From Polytrichum commune (taxonomy: Eukaryota; Streptophyta; Polytrichopsida; Polytrichales; Polytrichaceae): DNA of 64,000 nucleotides. Of the stretch, positions 10,074-23,633 are shown one piece after another (position 1 is the first letter of the stretch; the number at the start of each line of letters is the position of its first letter). The position numbers and the translations under genes were made by a program. The stretch covers positions 46,765,554-46,829,553 of the forward strand of contig OX485803.1 in NCBI GenBank assembly GCA_950295325.1, given 5' to 3'. Below the pieces are notes generated by a model, which saw nothing but the letters and a program-made list of their open reading frames with translations, did not search any database and was not told the origin of the DNA.

Positions 10074-13000
10074 CCTAAATTTTATAGAAGATATGTAAAT
10101 CATCAATGATATCTAATATATTATGGTGGAAATTCAATTTTACATATAATGTTAAATAATGAAAATGTAATGAAAATTTATTATATTATGATTATAATCA
10201 TTATTGCATATTCAATTGCAAGATCCTACTATACAATTCAACATGTTGTAATTATAGGTTGACACTTAGTCCAATTTTGAGTAAAGATCAATTGATTGCG
10301 AGAACATAAAGCATGCCTTGCTTGATTTTGTGTTTTTTTCATTTTTTGTTTTGTCCTTAGTGTGCACTAATTGATCTCTTTCTAACCATGGCCGTTGGAA
10401 TTTTTTGTTCATATATCATGGCATGGGAGGCACTTTTTGGGTTGCAAGAACAATGTTATATTTTAGTTTATGGGTTCCTAGGCACCTAATTTCTATAAAC
10501 TTCTGCCATAATAAAAACACTCTACATCTAGACTTCGGGTTCTCAATTTTTGTTGCACTCAAATTTTGCACCAACTTGGGCAATGGAGAGTCATGTATGT
10601 GTTTGTTTTGCAAGTTTGTATGCATTGGAGGCCTTTGCTACAAGAGATTGCACTATTTTATTCAGAACTACATTTTCAATCCATTTCTCAATTGTTAGCC
10701 ATATCTCCCCATCATGTCATCGTCTAGCCAATTCCAAAAATAAAATAAAATATGATCATGCGTTTTCCAACCACATGTACGATGTTTGTAGCCAACTCAT
10801 TGCCCGATCATCTTTTTTGTTGCATTCACTAAACTATCAATGACCCTCATCTAGCTACCCTCATTGCCAGTTCTTGGCTATATTAACCTAACCCCTACAA
10901 CTCTCACTCTTGTAAGCATAGCCCATTGCGAGCCCCCTTATGCAGGTGCTAGCCGACTGTAACTCTACCACCCTAGCAAAAAAGGCCACTCATGTTCTCG
11001 TCCACCATCCATCCTTGCCTGAGAGCACACCCGATAGATTCTTGGGGAAGAAGAAAAAAGAAAGAAAAGAAAGATTGGTCCTTAAGGTAGTCATATTCAA
11101 AACCAACACATTGTGTACTATGCCATCTACATTTGAGGGCTTTGAATGTATGAATGTGGTACATACTATGAGATTTAGATTGTGTGTTGGCTTTAGGTAC
11201 GTGTACATATATTTGGAAAAAACCTTTGCAAACAAGGTGAAGGTAATATGCAACATTCTACGTAAAATTATATAGTAGGATATGCGTGTTCCTTGAGCAC
11301 AACAAATTGCAAACATTCCTTGAATTTGTAAGTCAATTTTTTTGTTGAAGCATGAAATTCTAAAGCTCAAGTTCATAGAATGTGGTTGCCCTTACAAACA
11401 CGTTTACTCAATAGTTTGGGGAATAGAAAAATCAATGCTCATAGTGGAGGTCTATAGAGAGAAGCAAGGAATTATCTTGGAAAAGAGATGAATGTTTACA
11501 AACTCACTGAGTATTATTATACACAATAGAATCCTTGGAAAAATAACCCACAACCAGACTTGGTGTGGCCAACAGTTTGGGGTTAACTTATGCATGGGTG
11601 GTAGGTCCTCTAGTGACAGAGAAGTCTCTTACAAGTTGTTGTGCCAACATAACATTACTCATGCTACAGAGCATGCTCCCTTTTCCAAGCAAGGAAGGCC
11701 ACTCCACAGCCCGAGAATCTCAAAACAGTGTGTCTCTATCGAGCTGAGATGGCCATGTTAGGTTTGACTGAGCAATCACGTGTTGTCCCCATGGAGGTGG
11801 CATGCAAGCACGCCGACAATGTTTATATCTATTTTAAGATTGCTAATATCATGTTACAAGTCTCGAGTTATAGACTCCAGTGTGGGATTTTCTCTCATTA
11901 TGAATATAATATTGAAGTTGAGTACTATACATATTTTGAAGAAAACCAAACATAAGGAGGGCATAAACCTTTCCTAATTCCCAACACTAGGGATGCAACA
12001 CCCTAGTGATGAGTAATTTTATGAGGAAAAACCAAAAAAACAAAATAAAACAAAAATAAGAATAAGCATAAAAAACATAATTATTGCAGCAGGTCATGGC
12101 CACTTGGGTTGACACTAACAATTGGAGGTTGCAACTGAAGTTGAAGCTTTATTGACAAACTAGTCTATGAGACCTTAAAAAAAATTATAATACAAATTTT
12201 AAAAAATAAAACTAAGCCGAGCATGTTACCTAACACATTGGGGAGGGTGTGCAATTGCTTCTCCCACCAAGTTTCCTGCTATTTGTTGTCATTTCAAGTG
12301 AAAACCAGAGTTGAGATGCAAAGTTATTAGAGGTCAAAGTGAAGATTCTTCCTCCCCTTTAGGCGATCACAATGGCCCTCCCTTTTGTTAACGGAACTCA
12401 ACCTAGAAGTAGTAGTATGCTTTGAGCACATAGTCCAATCTCATTGTAACACTTATCTTTTTGGTATTTGTTCTTAACTACAAGCCTCACCATATACCAC
12501 TTAGATATAGGCATATGCTTAAGATTAATATTCGATTAAGGTCCACACATCTTGCAATGTTTTATTTCAAACAGTGTGGGTTTTGGGATAGTGCAAATAA
12601 TAATAGACTGGACCACATCAATTTCCTAATGCCTCCTACTCAAAAGTGGAGTGGTGTTAAATCAACAAAATGACAAGTGACATGATGTTGCATGGCTAAG
12701 CATGATTCATATATCAACCCTCAGTAGTGTAAAACGGTGGTTGTGCAAATGACAAGTTTCGCAAAACATCCCAAAAATCAAGGTTGAGGAGATGAACTCC
12801 ATCTTAATTAAGGTTGTAGGTTCTCCGAACCTTCCTTATGTGTTCCTGGATCAATTCAAGAGTTGGTTGTTGTAGGTTCAAGTTGATACCAATGTTGGAC
12901 TAGTATACATGTGAAATTATTATTAATATTGATGTTTTGAAAAGTGGTTTTGGATTTACCATATAATTTATGGTTCTCCATTGACCTCATGATCCGAACC

Positions 13001-13359
13001 GGTGAATGGTTCTCCCAACAGAATCGCTATACCCAATCACCAAATTGTGTTTTTCCCCAAAGAAGAGTTGCTTCGATTATATTTCTCATAACACCAAAAA
13101 AACCAAATACAATAAAAACTTGATATTCTCTGAATAGTGATTTTGAAAGAAATAAAATTGAATAATTTATAAGAAAGTCAAATTGTATCATGTTTGCTTC
13201 AATTTTGTTGTGACTAAAAATGCGTGGTGTGCCAAGATTTCAGAGCACATCATTGCCCACATTCTGGCCTATGGACTAGATAACCAATGAGAGGTTATCA
13301 GATGACAATCCACAGGAGCAACGAGTCATCCACCTACTCAAGTAGATGTAGATTCAAAA
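10074..13359. other. gene-free AT-rich stretch
   Basis: Only short AT-rich ORFs are present (for example 10405-10698 and 11492-11761), and none has a recognisable motif. A diverged copy of dispersed repeat R1 lies at about 12430-12560. I see nothing else that can be supported. Confidence 0.55.
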
Positions 13360-13482
13360 ACAAAAATAAATGTGTACAGAAACACAATAAGTGTGTCCTT
13401 AATAAGACATTCAGTCCCACAGTGGGACTGAATGTCTTATTAAGGACACGCTTATTGTGTTTCTGTACACATTTATTTTTGT
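13360..13482. repeat. near-perfect 123 bp palindrome
   Basis: Arms of 61 bp (13360-13420 and 13422-13482) are reverse complements with a single mismatch (13392 T against 13450 G), separated by one base. The left arm starts ACAAAAATAAATGTGTACAG and ends ATTCAGTCCCAC. A transcript would fold into a 61 bp hairpin with one G-U pair. It looks like a recent head-to-head MITE or a foldback. It lies about 420 bp past the ALB3 stop codon, in that gene's 3' flank. Confidence 0.93.
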
Positions 13483-13899
13483 AGACCTTGCAACTTCATA
13501 TGTTTTGAAGTAAAAGTCTCTACTCATTTCAACACCTCCTATTAAAAACAAATGAATTGGTGAACCCGTATACCCAAGAATGCTCTTACAACCTTTTAGA
13601 AGTGATTGATGCGACTACATAGAATTTTCTTCAATATAAAGGAGGCCACATCGAACAGACTGTCTGCCTCTTGACTTACCAACTCCCAAGAATATTAGAC
13701 AAGGCGACACTTCCACCAGGTATATATATATGTGAAAAAATGACTACAATTATAATCTCTGAGGACACTTGTGCATACCTGCAGAGAAGATATGCAAGTA
13801 ACAAAATCAACACCTCGTCGAAGAAGTGGTTTGCTAGATGCAAAAAAACCCATTCTCTAAATAAATAACCAACAATGGTACAATCATACATGGGACAGC

Positions 13900-16800
13900 T
13901 CAAGGTGCCCGCCTCCTCTTTGACCTCTTGCTTCTATTGGGTCCTGTCTCGGTCCCCACTGCTCCGTTAGCAGCCAAAGCCTCTTCCTGCAAACAATGGC
14001 CTCTGAGTCAGTAACCACGAATGAGGATAAATTATGAAATTCTCTTCTAAGGTGCAAGGAAAAAACGGTTGTAAGCTGTGTGACTTGGTTGAATATTTTC
14101 TGTACTTCAATCAAGCTGACAAAGTCACTCAGGCACCACCTCCCATGTCCCCCTGTGCAATCAGGCTTTGTTGATCACCCTTCCAATGTGTACTGGTAGG
14201 AAAAAATTTACATCTACTTCTGACTGACAACCATTGGCATAAGTTGCTTCTTTAAAAAGTTGAAGAAAGGTAGGATATGCATTCACAGAAATAGGTGGAG
14301 GGATTAATATTTGGTATTGTTCTTGATTATGTCCTGTCATCTTGACTTGCCTCTCATGATGTTTTTCTCTCCTGCTCAATATCCTTCCTCTTCAAGTTAT
14401 TATCTCCCTGACACCAAACGACCATTACATTCGTAGTTCATCGACCTTTGATCATTCATCTGCAGTTAAGGAAGTTCTATAAACTTCCTTGGTCAGCACA
14501 CTAGGAGGAAATTAATGTTACAGTTATAATCAGATGACTTAATTGCTGGTAGTCAGATGGACTTGCTACGTTGGCCTATATGGAAGAAGAAAAAGAAACT
14601 CCTCATCAACATCACCAGCTGCTGGTTCAATAGCCAGTCACGGAAAGTTGGGTTGTAGTCTGAGCTTTTCAAAGTGAAAAAATTTGCACCTACACTTGAT
14701 TTGACTTCGCTTACGTGAAGAAAGATAATGTCTCCTTCCATAAGTCAGCAGCTTAAGTCCTGACATACTGTGTACAACCACACCCCACTCGACACAAACC
14801 TTAAATGATCCAGTGCTACCGCATGGTACAGATAGATCCGTTGTTATCCATCTTTGGTTTTCTGCCACATGCATTGGAAAAAGCACACCAGTTGCCGTAT
14901 CCATAACCATTAACGTTTAATATGGATGAAAGGTGGATATTATGTTGAATTTTTTTGTTGAAATGGCTCCCAACCATTGCCGTACCCTGCGTTTGCATGT
15001 GGAAAGTGGATGCGGCCATCCACTTTTCCAACAAATTGAGCCTATTTCTTGCCAACCACAAACTGTCAACAAACATAATGAGACGAGCACTTAATGACCT
15101 TATTTCCCCTTAGATTTCCACCTCAAGCTCATTGATTTAGCTAAACTAGACTAAGGCTTCATGAGCTCTACAGCAACCGGTGGGGCTGCTCTTATGTGCA
15201 GATTTGGTCACATACCTTAGACTCAGCACTATCAAAGCCTTCCACCTCTTCATCGCTTTGTTCATCTTCTTCTTCATTGGTTTGTGTACTTGATGCAGAT
15301 GACTGCTGCGCTTCCTGTGCTCTTTGTGCACGCAACATCTGATCGCGTTCTTCTGCAGCCTTTGCAGCCGCTGCCTTTGATGCCTCTTCAGCAGCTCGTT
15401 GGCGAGCTTCCTTCTTCTTTGCCTCCTCTTCTTTCAACTGCCTGAACCTAAAATTTACATAGAAAAGAGAAAGATTCAGTGTGATTGACATCTTCATCCT
15501 CTAAACTAAGCGTATGTGAAGACAAACAACCCAAAAACTCTCATCAGGCTTAGGCTCTTAGGCTTGGCTTGCTGAGAGCGGTTAGGAAGAATAGAAGCAG
15601 GATAATGGTGGCTCCTGTCAATATGTTGGCCCAAGAGCATCACTGCTAAAATAAGATAATGTGCTGACCTGGTAGCCTAGAAGTCCACTTCCAATCAAAA
15701 ACCAGCTATGAATTGTCAAAACTCATGTAGTATTCGTGACAAGCTGGAAAACAACTTATAGAATCTGTACAAACTACCTCCTGGTGACTACATATGTATC
15801 TCTCATATATCATACACTGCTAGAAAAACTTGGGTGCAGCTTTTAATATATTCACATCACTGCAAGATGAAAAAGAAATACCTTTGGCCACGTGCATCCT
15901 TGGCAGAAGTAGCATCAGTAGTGACAGTACTGGAAGCAGTTGCAGCTGATGAGGGTGGAAGGGGGGTCCGCTTGGCCTGCCCAGCACTGATGATGTCTCC
16001 TCCATCCTTAGCTACTATGGCTTTAGCTCCACCAAGTTGACGCAAGTATACTTGCTGTCCGGTGCTCAGAATATTGTTGGTCAACCTTCCATGAAATACA
16101 ATAGGGATACATAAGAATAGAGTACAACTTACAATGCAAGTTGTGGCAGCCTAGGTTGAACCTACACAAGTACAAGATAATAACCGTGAAATCCCAATCC
16201 CAAGACTACCAAATGAATCACCCATAGTTTTTATTGACTACAAAGAGCCATTCTAGACAACACTTGAGAAAGATTAAAATTTAAAATTTAAAAAATTAAT
16301 TAATTAATTTAAAAAAGGGGGGGGGATGCTGTCGACAAAACCACCCAAAGAATATAGACACCTCACAAGAGAACTACATCCTCTACACCCACTCAATGCC
16401 ATCTTCCAGGTTAGATACATAAGAATTTAGAGTCTCACCAGTAAAGACTCAGACCTGAGGGCACAGACAGCGCAAAGTAACCAATCATGAGGGGCAAAAA
16501 TTTCAAAATCAACTGTGTGTTAGCTTGACTTGGATCATTTGCCTGCACACAGGTGAACAAGTTGCTTCAATATGAGCATTTACAAGGTTGCCAAAACATC
16601 ATCCCGCTTTATCTTGATCAATACATCAAAGGGCCTTCACAATAAAAGTTGAGTACAACAAAAGAAAGGTATACACAGTACTACTAATACAATGTCAGTC
16701 TACAAGACAGCCCTGACAACACGTGTGATGATGATATACCTGAGGTGGTTGCATCATCTGCATCGAGATGTACTGTGAAACAATGAGAAGCACTGGCAGC

Positions 16801-19800
16801 ACTAGGTACGATATTGTGTCACCCCACCCCAAAGGAGGGGCACCATCCTGTCCAACCATACATATCATCTCTCAGTAATCACAATAAGGTTCAGGAAAGA
16901 GAACTCAAACTTCTGGGGCACAATCATCTACCACTTGTACCTTGCAACTTCAGATGTAGTACTGTGTTCCAACTAAATATATAGCTAAGACTTCAATGTA
17001 CAAGCGCTTCAGTATGACAGATTACAGAATAGCTTACCACAAAGGGGAATAGCCATGAGATACCACTACCATTAGTTCGGGCAGCAATGGTTGTGGGTCC
17101 TGCCAAGGATGGAATCCAGAAGAAGCCCTCAGTCAAAAGCCCCTGCAAACCCACCATAAATAGCATTAGTTTGTGTTGAATAAACGAAGGAAAATCAACC
17201 AAGTAACAATGAAGACACCTAGGTGATATCAAAAAAGAACTTTTTTGTGCAACAGTGAAAAAGAAATGCTTGTCAACAGAATGATCATGTCAAGAGGAGC
17301 ATTCACTGAAGATAATTAGTCAGGAGAGTTGCATCTTGCAGACAACTTGCAGGAAGTTCAGAGTCAACTTCTGTGCACAAAAGCACATTTCAATGATAAG
17401 AGGTTTATTGGGCTCAATATAAAACTTATAGAACTAGAACAGGATAGTTTATTAGCACATGTAGGATATGATACCATCTTAAAGGGTAAGCTTTATCCAA
17501 TCCAATAAGGTTAATGAATGTTTGGCTTTGAATTTGTTAAGCTTAACAAAGCAAAAGCACAAGGAATACCTCATTAGCAACATTTGATAGAGCTCGATAA
17601 AGACCAATCCAAATTGGTAACGTTGCAAGAGTTGGCAGGCATCCTGTAAAAAATTAAAGGTTCCACAGGACATTTCTTTTAAAAAAAAGACCTTTATCTA
17701 GAAGAAACTCATCACAACCTGAAGAGCACAATACGAAACAACTGTAAAGCTCAAGATATAAAAACAAAGATGACCACAACAGTTCAAGAAGCAAGTGATT
17801 GAAGCTGTAAGCCAAGATTTCCTACAAAATACTGGGCTTCAGAAAACAAACTTGACAATATTATATATCCGTCAAGCTAACTCATCAACAACAAGCTATG
17901 CTGACCCAGGAACTCAAATAATGCACTATATTCAGTGCCTACTAGCTTACATAAAGGTCACCTCCACCTTGCAATCAAAGATGCCTAGAGCAAGGAAACC
18001 ATCTCACCAGCAAGAGGATTAACTCCTGCTTGCTTGTACAGCCTTGCTGTCTCTAGTTGGATGCGCTCTTGATCACCCTTGTATCGCTCTTGAATAGCTT
18101 TAATTTTAGGCTGTAAATTTTGCATATTCAATGTTGACTCTACCTGCCACACATTATCAATTCACTTGAGCAAGACCATTAACAAAAACCAAAATTCCCA
18201 CCAGAAGAAAATCCACAACTCCCACTGACCAGCCCAACTCCTGCAATTTGTAGTGTTACTCATGTTACATACAACACAATGTTTCAAATTAAAAATTTAC
18301 TATATGGCTGCACATCAAGTCTCTGGTAGTCACACTTATCCTCTTTGTTCACAAAACAATTGTTGACTGAAGAGGGCGTTTTAATGTAGAATTTAAAACT
18401 GTCCGAAACATAGTGAGATACCCTTCACATCATCACCAGATCAACCCCAAGGCAGTTTTTGCTACAGTTTACTTTCAAATTTGCAAATATCAGAATATGC
18501 TAATATTAATATCCATCAGAATAAATCTGCAGACTATGTAAGAATCTTGGAAATGTGTGTGGGTGTAAATATAAATTCAGAAAGGGAAAAAGACTTTGCT
18601 GCTTGATTTCCATGAAAAGGACCAACTAACAATTGATCATTGCAACAGGTCTAACACACAAGTGGATATGACGTGCACAAACTATCATAACACACAAGAA
18701 AAAATCTGTCTGTAATATGCAGTTTCTAATGTGATGAATTCAAGTATGCGTGATTTAAGACTCTTATAGAGCAAACCAAATACACCGAGGATCAAAGGAA
18801 GCCTGTCTTGTAAGAAACATTCAGAAGGAATTGGAGTTACCTGCTGCTTTGTTAGAGGATAAGTAGCTGCCTTCACTATTAATGTAAGAAGAATGATGGC
18901 GAATCCATAAGAATAAGGAACATGCAGCTTCATAAGGCCATCCTTCAGAAACTGCAGAGACACACCCATCCTGGAGTTAGAAGACATGCCTTTTCCTCCA
19001 TGAACAAAGTGCTGATCTCTGGGAACTGGCACCCCAGACTACAAGCCTAGGCCTAATCCTGTCATGATTGAGTGCAAATTACTGCCATGACAACACTGAG
19101 ATATCACTGGTTACAGAAGAAGAATCATACTGCAGTTCAGTTCTGCTCCTTCGGTTCCACAACTTCGCCATCCATCACCAAAAACTACTTTCTAAGGCTA
19201 ACTTAACTCTCCAGGAACTGAATCCACTACAACCCTCAATAAAAATACCCAATATCCCAGTCAACACAAGGACCATCTGCAGATTCTTCTGACATTTTCC
19301 ATGTTTGGTTTTGTGTTGCTGCATGAGCCCTTTTAGCTCATTCAAGAGTCTTAAAAATTCAACAGGCAGCTGCATGGGAAGTTCAGGGTGATGAAAGCTG
19401 AAGCAACGGCTAATTACTCCATGAACTGGTGGACTATGAAACTTCCCGCAAATGCGCTTTCAGAGTGCCCCATGCCTGTTTTTCTTATAAATAATTGTAC
19501 AAAGAACACACAATTCTTTCTTCTGTGTGAGGCAAGTCATTCAACCTCACAAGAATAAATGTTCACACCCTTGCCCACCAACTAAAGAAGTTAGCTGTTA
19601 TTTTATTGTTGCATTAATTGTAGGTCAAAAACTGAGATCAAAATTGCTCCGGAGACCAAAACTGTCTTTAAGGTAAATGACGCTAAACCAACACCCTGAA
19701 ATCTTGCAAAATACATCCATCTTGATTCTGAGAACGTCCACCCCCTTAAAATCAGGCTCCCGTGTTAGTTTTGGTTCATGTACCAATAAAGATTTGAACG

Positions 19801-20845
19801 CTTACAACTTCTGCATACGGCATTCAAATAAGACATGCTTTGGTGCATTGGAATCCCCGGTCAATTGCTAACGATAATCAATTAAAACCTTTGTAGAATA
19901 ATAATAGTATCTATGCTCAGCCTAAAAAATGACGGTTTTTTAGCACCATCTAAGGTAAGTGGGTCTAATTCGAATTGTCCTCTTGAAAGGTGGTTAGGTG
20001 TGGATCTAAGAACGGATACCAAAAAGGCATCATTTGGACTACGTAATCAAAATTTGTTAACCATGCTAGGCTCAATAGTGAACAATTGGAGTGACGTATG
20101 TGATCATTTAATGAGAAAGAGAATCTTCACTTTGGAATATGAGATAAATTATTCATCCAAGCTCAGAAAATGGCTCCGGGCACGATTTAACTTTGATAAT
20201 CATCTCACACTGATTTCGTGTTCCATATCCTACGCGTAGTGGATGCAGAGCGAAAAGTGCCCGTTTAAGGCCCACATACCTTACCTTACAGGAGGCATGT
20301 GATCTGCTACAACAACACACACGAGTAGCCCTGCCATCTTCGAAATGCAAAAACTTGATGCGAAAACCTCAGTCACGAACAAGAGAGACATGAGCAGGAA
20401 GAAAGAAAATAAAAGAGCCATTTCAAAATGTTACCGTAAGCGCCAATTCGAGGGTGTTAGTAATTCCCCCAAGCCACCCGCCATCCTGTTTTTGCACCGC
20501 ATCGGTCACCTGGCTCGCATCCACAGCCGCGGTTGCATCGGCCAGAGTGAAGAAAAGACCCTCCGCGCGGGTCAGTGCACCTTGCAACGCCTCCGGGGCT
20601 TGCGAAAATGTATTCACTGCCAATTCCACATGCTCAGGGCCCGGCAATTGTCCAAGGGAAGCCCTCGGTGCCACCAAACCCTTGATGCGCTGGGAGGAGC
20701 GTCTGAGCAACAACGATGGACCTCTCGATGACAACAACCTCTGTTTCGATGACAAGAGAGACACAATGACGCATGGCCTGGAGCACACGTGTCCGTCAGT
20801 GGTCGATAGGGACGGCGAACACGAGTGTACCGTCATAGTTGCCAT
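13900..20845 (-). CDS. ALB3: ALBINO3-type thylakoid membrane protein insertase (YidC/Oxa1/Alb3 family), ten exons
   Basis: The exons run 20845-20435, 18951-18841, 18143-18008, 17643-17570, 17142-17038, 16847-16740, 16542-16439, 16085-15882, 15447-15216 and 13986-13900. All have GT donors and AG acceptors in matching phase, giving 1572 bp and 523 residues. The family inserts light-harvesting proteins into thylakoids with cpSRP. Residues 1-137 hold a Ser-rich plastid transit peptide. The insertase core follows, with VPYSYGFAIILL, YPLTKQQ, GLLTEGFFWIPSLAGPTTI, ISWLFPFV and LPLMIGYFALSVPSGLSLYW. A charged Ala/Glu/Lys coiled coil (about 420-455) and an acidic stretch lead to the basic end SKRSKRRRAP, the cpSRP43-binding type of tail. 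The start is the first in-frame ATG upstream of the transit peptide; a second ATG lies three codons on. Nothing is broken. Intron 1 (1.48 kb) holds a dispersed repeat. Intron 9 could hide a small exon, but the direct join keeps frame. Confidence 0.95.
19970..20165 (-). repeat. dispersed repeat R1 in ALB3 intron 1
   Basis: The segment GGTGGTTAGGTGTGGATCTAAGAACGGATACC... through CTTTGGAATATGAGATAAATT matches the copy at 24780-25025 over most of its length. The plus-oriented copies at 23800-24000, 24515-24690 and 41800-41935 are its inverse. It lies wholly within the intron and leaves splice sites intact. Confidence 0.7.
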
Positions 20846-20876
20846 CTCCAATACTTAATCCCAAACCCCAAGAAGG

Positions 20877-20892
20877 CCGCTAGGGTTTTAGC
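20877..20892 (-). promoter_or_regulatory. telo-box-like element just upstream of ALB3
   Basis: On the coding strand the sequence reads CTAAAACCCTAG, some 35-45 bases before the ALB3 start codon. Telo-boxes (AAACCCTAA) are known in promoters and 5' leaders of plant housekeeping and plastid genes. The match here is close rather than exact, and its role is inferred from position. Confidence 0.4.
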
Positions 20893-20902
20893 TCCTTCCA
20901 CA

Positions 20903-20934
20903 AAAACCAAAACCAAAACCAAAACCAAAACCCT
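20903..20934. repeat. (CCAAAA)n microsatellite
   Basis: About five hexanucleotide units CCAAAA lie in the ALB3 5' flank. Confidence 0.9.
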
Positions 20935-20999
20935 GCCACCAAATTATGAGACTTCAGATTCTCGCAACTCCGAAAGTAATTGCGTCTCTAAATTATTTC

Positions 21000-23160
21000 T
21001 TCTCACAACCCTGGGATATTTCCAAATTCGGAATCCGTTGTGCTCCTTCTTGAAGATGCAGACCTCACCAAAGTTAGGTCAGACGATGATTTAAGTTAGA
21101 GTCGACCAAGCTACGAGAGAGATGATGATGAATTGATGATTGATTGAAGTAGTAATTAGGTGATGAGGTATGTGGGTTGTTTGTTCGAGTGGAGGGAGAC
21201 CTCTCCTTCCTACTGCAGGAGAGAGGAGAGGCCGAGAGGCGACCGTCTGTCCAATTGTTGTGTCTGGGAAGTTGACCCTAAAAGGCGCAACAAACAACAG
21301 ACCCGCACTATATGAGTGGGGGGAAGAGGATAGGGTGCATCGAGGGCGTTCCTTCCAATTCCCGCTCGCTCGCGTTACGGCGGCAAGCAGACGGACGAAA
21401 TCACTCCTGCGAATCCCGGCGTGGCGCACGTGCAATCGGACATGTGGATCTCCGGCCCCACTCCGCACCAATTCTCACCATGCAACTCGCTTTGAAGATG
21501 ATGCTCAGCTAAGGTAGATGAGTCTTAAATGGTTACTTTTCCCACCTCGCCCACTTCTCCTAGGATATTAAAACACGCCATTAGCACAAGACGGTTAAGG
21601 TAGATGCGTCTTGAATGGTTAACTTTGGAATTTAGTACGAGATGGTTAGCAAATCTCCATCGATGTTGGAGCCACCTTTCTCATAACTTTTAGAGCTCAT
21701 ACACCTCAAACTCCACAATATCAACCCCCGTAATGTCACTCAATCTCTAGTATCTTGAATACCTAGGGAACGGATGTTCTTAGTTCAAATCTCACGCCTT
21801 ATTGTCATGTTTCTTTCTCTTATATCATGGGTTTTTCTCATTAATGCAAATCATCAAAGAAGTCAACCCACACCTTCACATTGCACCACGTGTTAATATG
21901 TGAAGTGTCTTATTCTTATTCTTATGCCACTGGTTGAATTGTTGGTGCATGGATCTGTCACATCGTCCGGGAAGGCCAAGTGGGAGTTTGACATGTGAAG
22001 ATGGATCAAGTGTTATGATACCATAAATTTCCCATGCGACGATTTCTTCTAAAGCCTAAACCCTTATACTAAACCCTAGTCCCCTCCCTCTCACCTATGT
22101 TGCACATCTCTCGGCAATTCAATCCACCAATGTAGGAAGCTCTTTAAGGAGTTGAACACGTGCATGTGTGTGCATTACTCATTGTGAAGGTCAACACTTA
22201 CTAATCTCAAATGCAAGCTCTAGTGATTTTGCTTTCTACATATCCTTAGAAGTTAAGTTCTTTTGAATCTAAGATCGAGCACCACGGGATTGGTATTGTT
22301 GCAAGACACTTCCATCAATTATTGATGAAAGATATAGACGCAACATTTTATGCATTGGATGACAATGGTGACTTCAAGGTTTGTTTTCATACACCAAATT
22401 TCAATTACTGTAAATATTTTCTTGAGAATTTGATGTGTTGGTTGTCTCTAGATCAACATGGATTAATTTGTTGACCTTTGCAACACCATCTCTTTGAAAT
22501 TTGAAAGGGCGGATGAGGTGAGTTGCATTCATGTTTGCATTTGGTTGACATCCCTTATACTAATTGTTTTTCCATGTATGTTTCTTGAGATGAATTTATG
22601 GTGACCACAAATATGTAAATTGTATGTCCCTCATTATCATCGGCCAATATGTGAAAATAGTGAATCATTTTCACATGAGGGTTGATGTGGTGCCATATTA
22701 TAAGCCCATTATTGGGGGATCCACGAGTCAAATTTTGGACCATTTTGCATACATGGTTGTCAATGTCTAGGGAGGATTTTTGGGCATAGTCGATCAAGAC
22801 CCTAGTGTTTCCAAGACCAACCAATTACATGTTGACATCTTTTAGATATTCTTTGCTAAATTGAGGGATGTTCCATAAATAAATGTCAATGGATCAGATC
22901 AAGATAATAACCTTCTCTTATCTCTTAAATCAAAAGTACTGCACCCTAAGATTTTGTCTTCAGTGTCTAATTTTTGCACATCTTTCAATACCATCATTTC
23001 ATTATGGTCCACACATGACATAAATTAGCAATGCTAGCAAGTTCCCTTTAACCATTTAAACAAATGTAGTTTTCTACTAAGAATGAATATACAAGGTGTT
23101 TTGCTTGAAGGCAAAAAAATTAAAAAAAAAGTAACTTTTTTTTAAAAATAAAGCAACTTC
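21000..23160. other. ALB3 5' flank and gene-free repeat stretch
   Basis: A GC-rich segment (21170-21500) with mirror ORFs on both strands is probably ALB3 upstream region, not a gene. AAGGTAGATG(A/C)GTCTT(A/G)AATGGTTA occurs twice, about 21512 and 21598. At 21660-21850 lies sequence shared with 24380-24515 (inverted), including GGATGTTCTTAGTT. A copy of R2 lies inverted at about 22740-22880. No gene is recognised. Confidence 0.5.
22740..22880 (-). repeat. dispersed repeat R2, inverted copy
   Basis: Shares 'gtttccaag-ccaac-ttacatgttgacatctt' and the preceding '-tcgatcaa-a-cct' segment with 40060-40260, and is the inverse of 480-700 and 42840-43000. Non-coding. Confidence 0.55.
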
Positions 23161-23470
23161 TCAAAAAGGTTCACTTATGTGGACACACACACACCAAGAG
23201 TCCACCACCGCACATTGCGTTGTTGTCCAAAAATCATGAAGTTCATATTCTTCTTCGTCATCTTCATAAAGCCCATGTTGAATGCCTTGACTTCCCAAAT
23301 GCATCCCTCCTACATCCAAAGCTTCCAAATCTTCACTTAACCCAAAATCAAGATCATATGGTTGGCCACCCACTAGTGAACCTAACTAATTTTCATCATC
23401 TCCAAAGTATAGTAGATCCACAATTTTATCATTCTCCCCACCGCCCTCTTCAAATTCTTTCCGATCTACT
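23161..23470 (-). pseudogene. relic ORF of an acidic protein, unknown
   Basis: Read on the minus strand, a frame from about 23470 gives VDRKEFEEGGGEN, then KIVDLLYFGDDEN, a stop, then VGGQPYDLDFGLSEDLEALD and a Glu/Asp-rich tail YEDDEEEYELHDFW. The single frame over about 250 bases with one stop suggests former coding sequence, possibly from a transposable element. I do not recognise the family. Confidence 0.3.
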
Positions 23471-23633
23471 CCATGTTGGGGTCTTGCACCAAGGTCCTAC
23501 ACAAAGTGTTTCTCGACTTCTTGGACTGGCTGATCATACCATAATCTACCTTACCGTACCATAAGCTTTGCGTATGTGTGCAACATTGGGAGATTATCCA
23601 TGTCCCATGTACGAAATCATCGATTTCAACCTT

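Noticed and set aside
10405-10698. 97-codon ORF
   Set aside because: AT-rich, Phe/Cys/Leu-heavy translation without motif; likely chance.
21091-21517. ORFs of 115-126 codons on both strands upstream of ALB3
   Set aside because: Both strands are open together in GC-rich promoter DNA; no domain or conserved start is seen.
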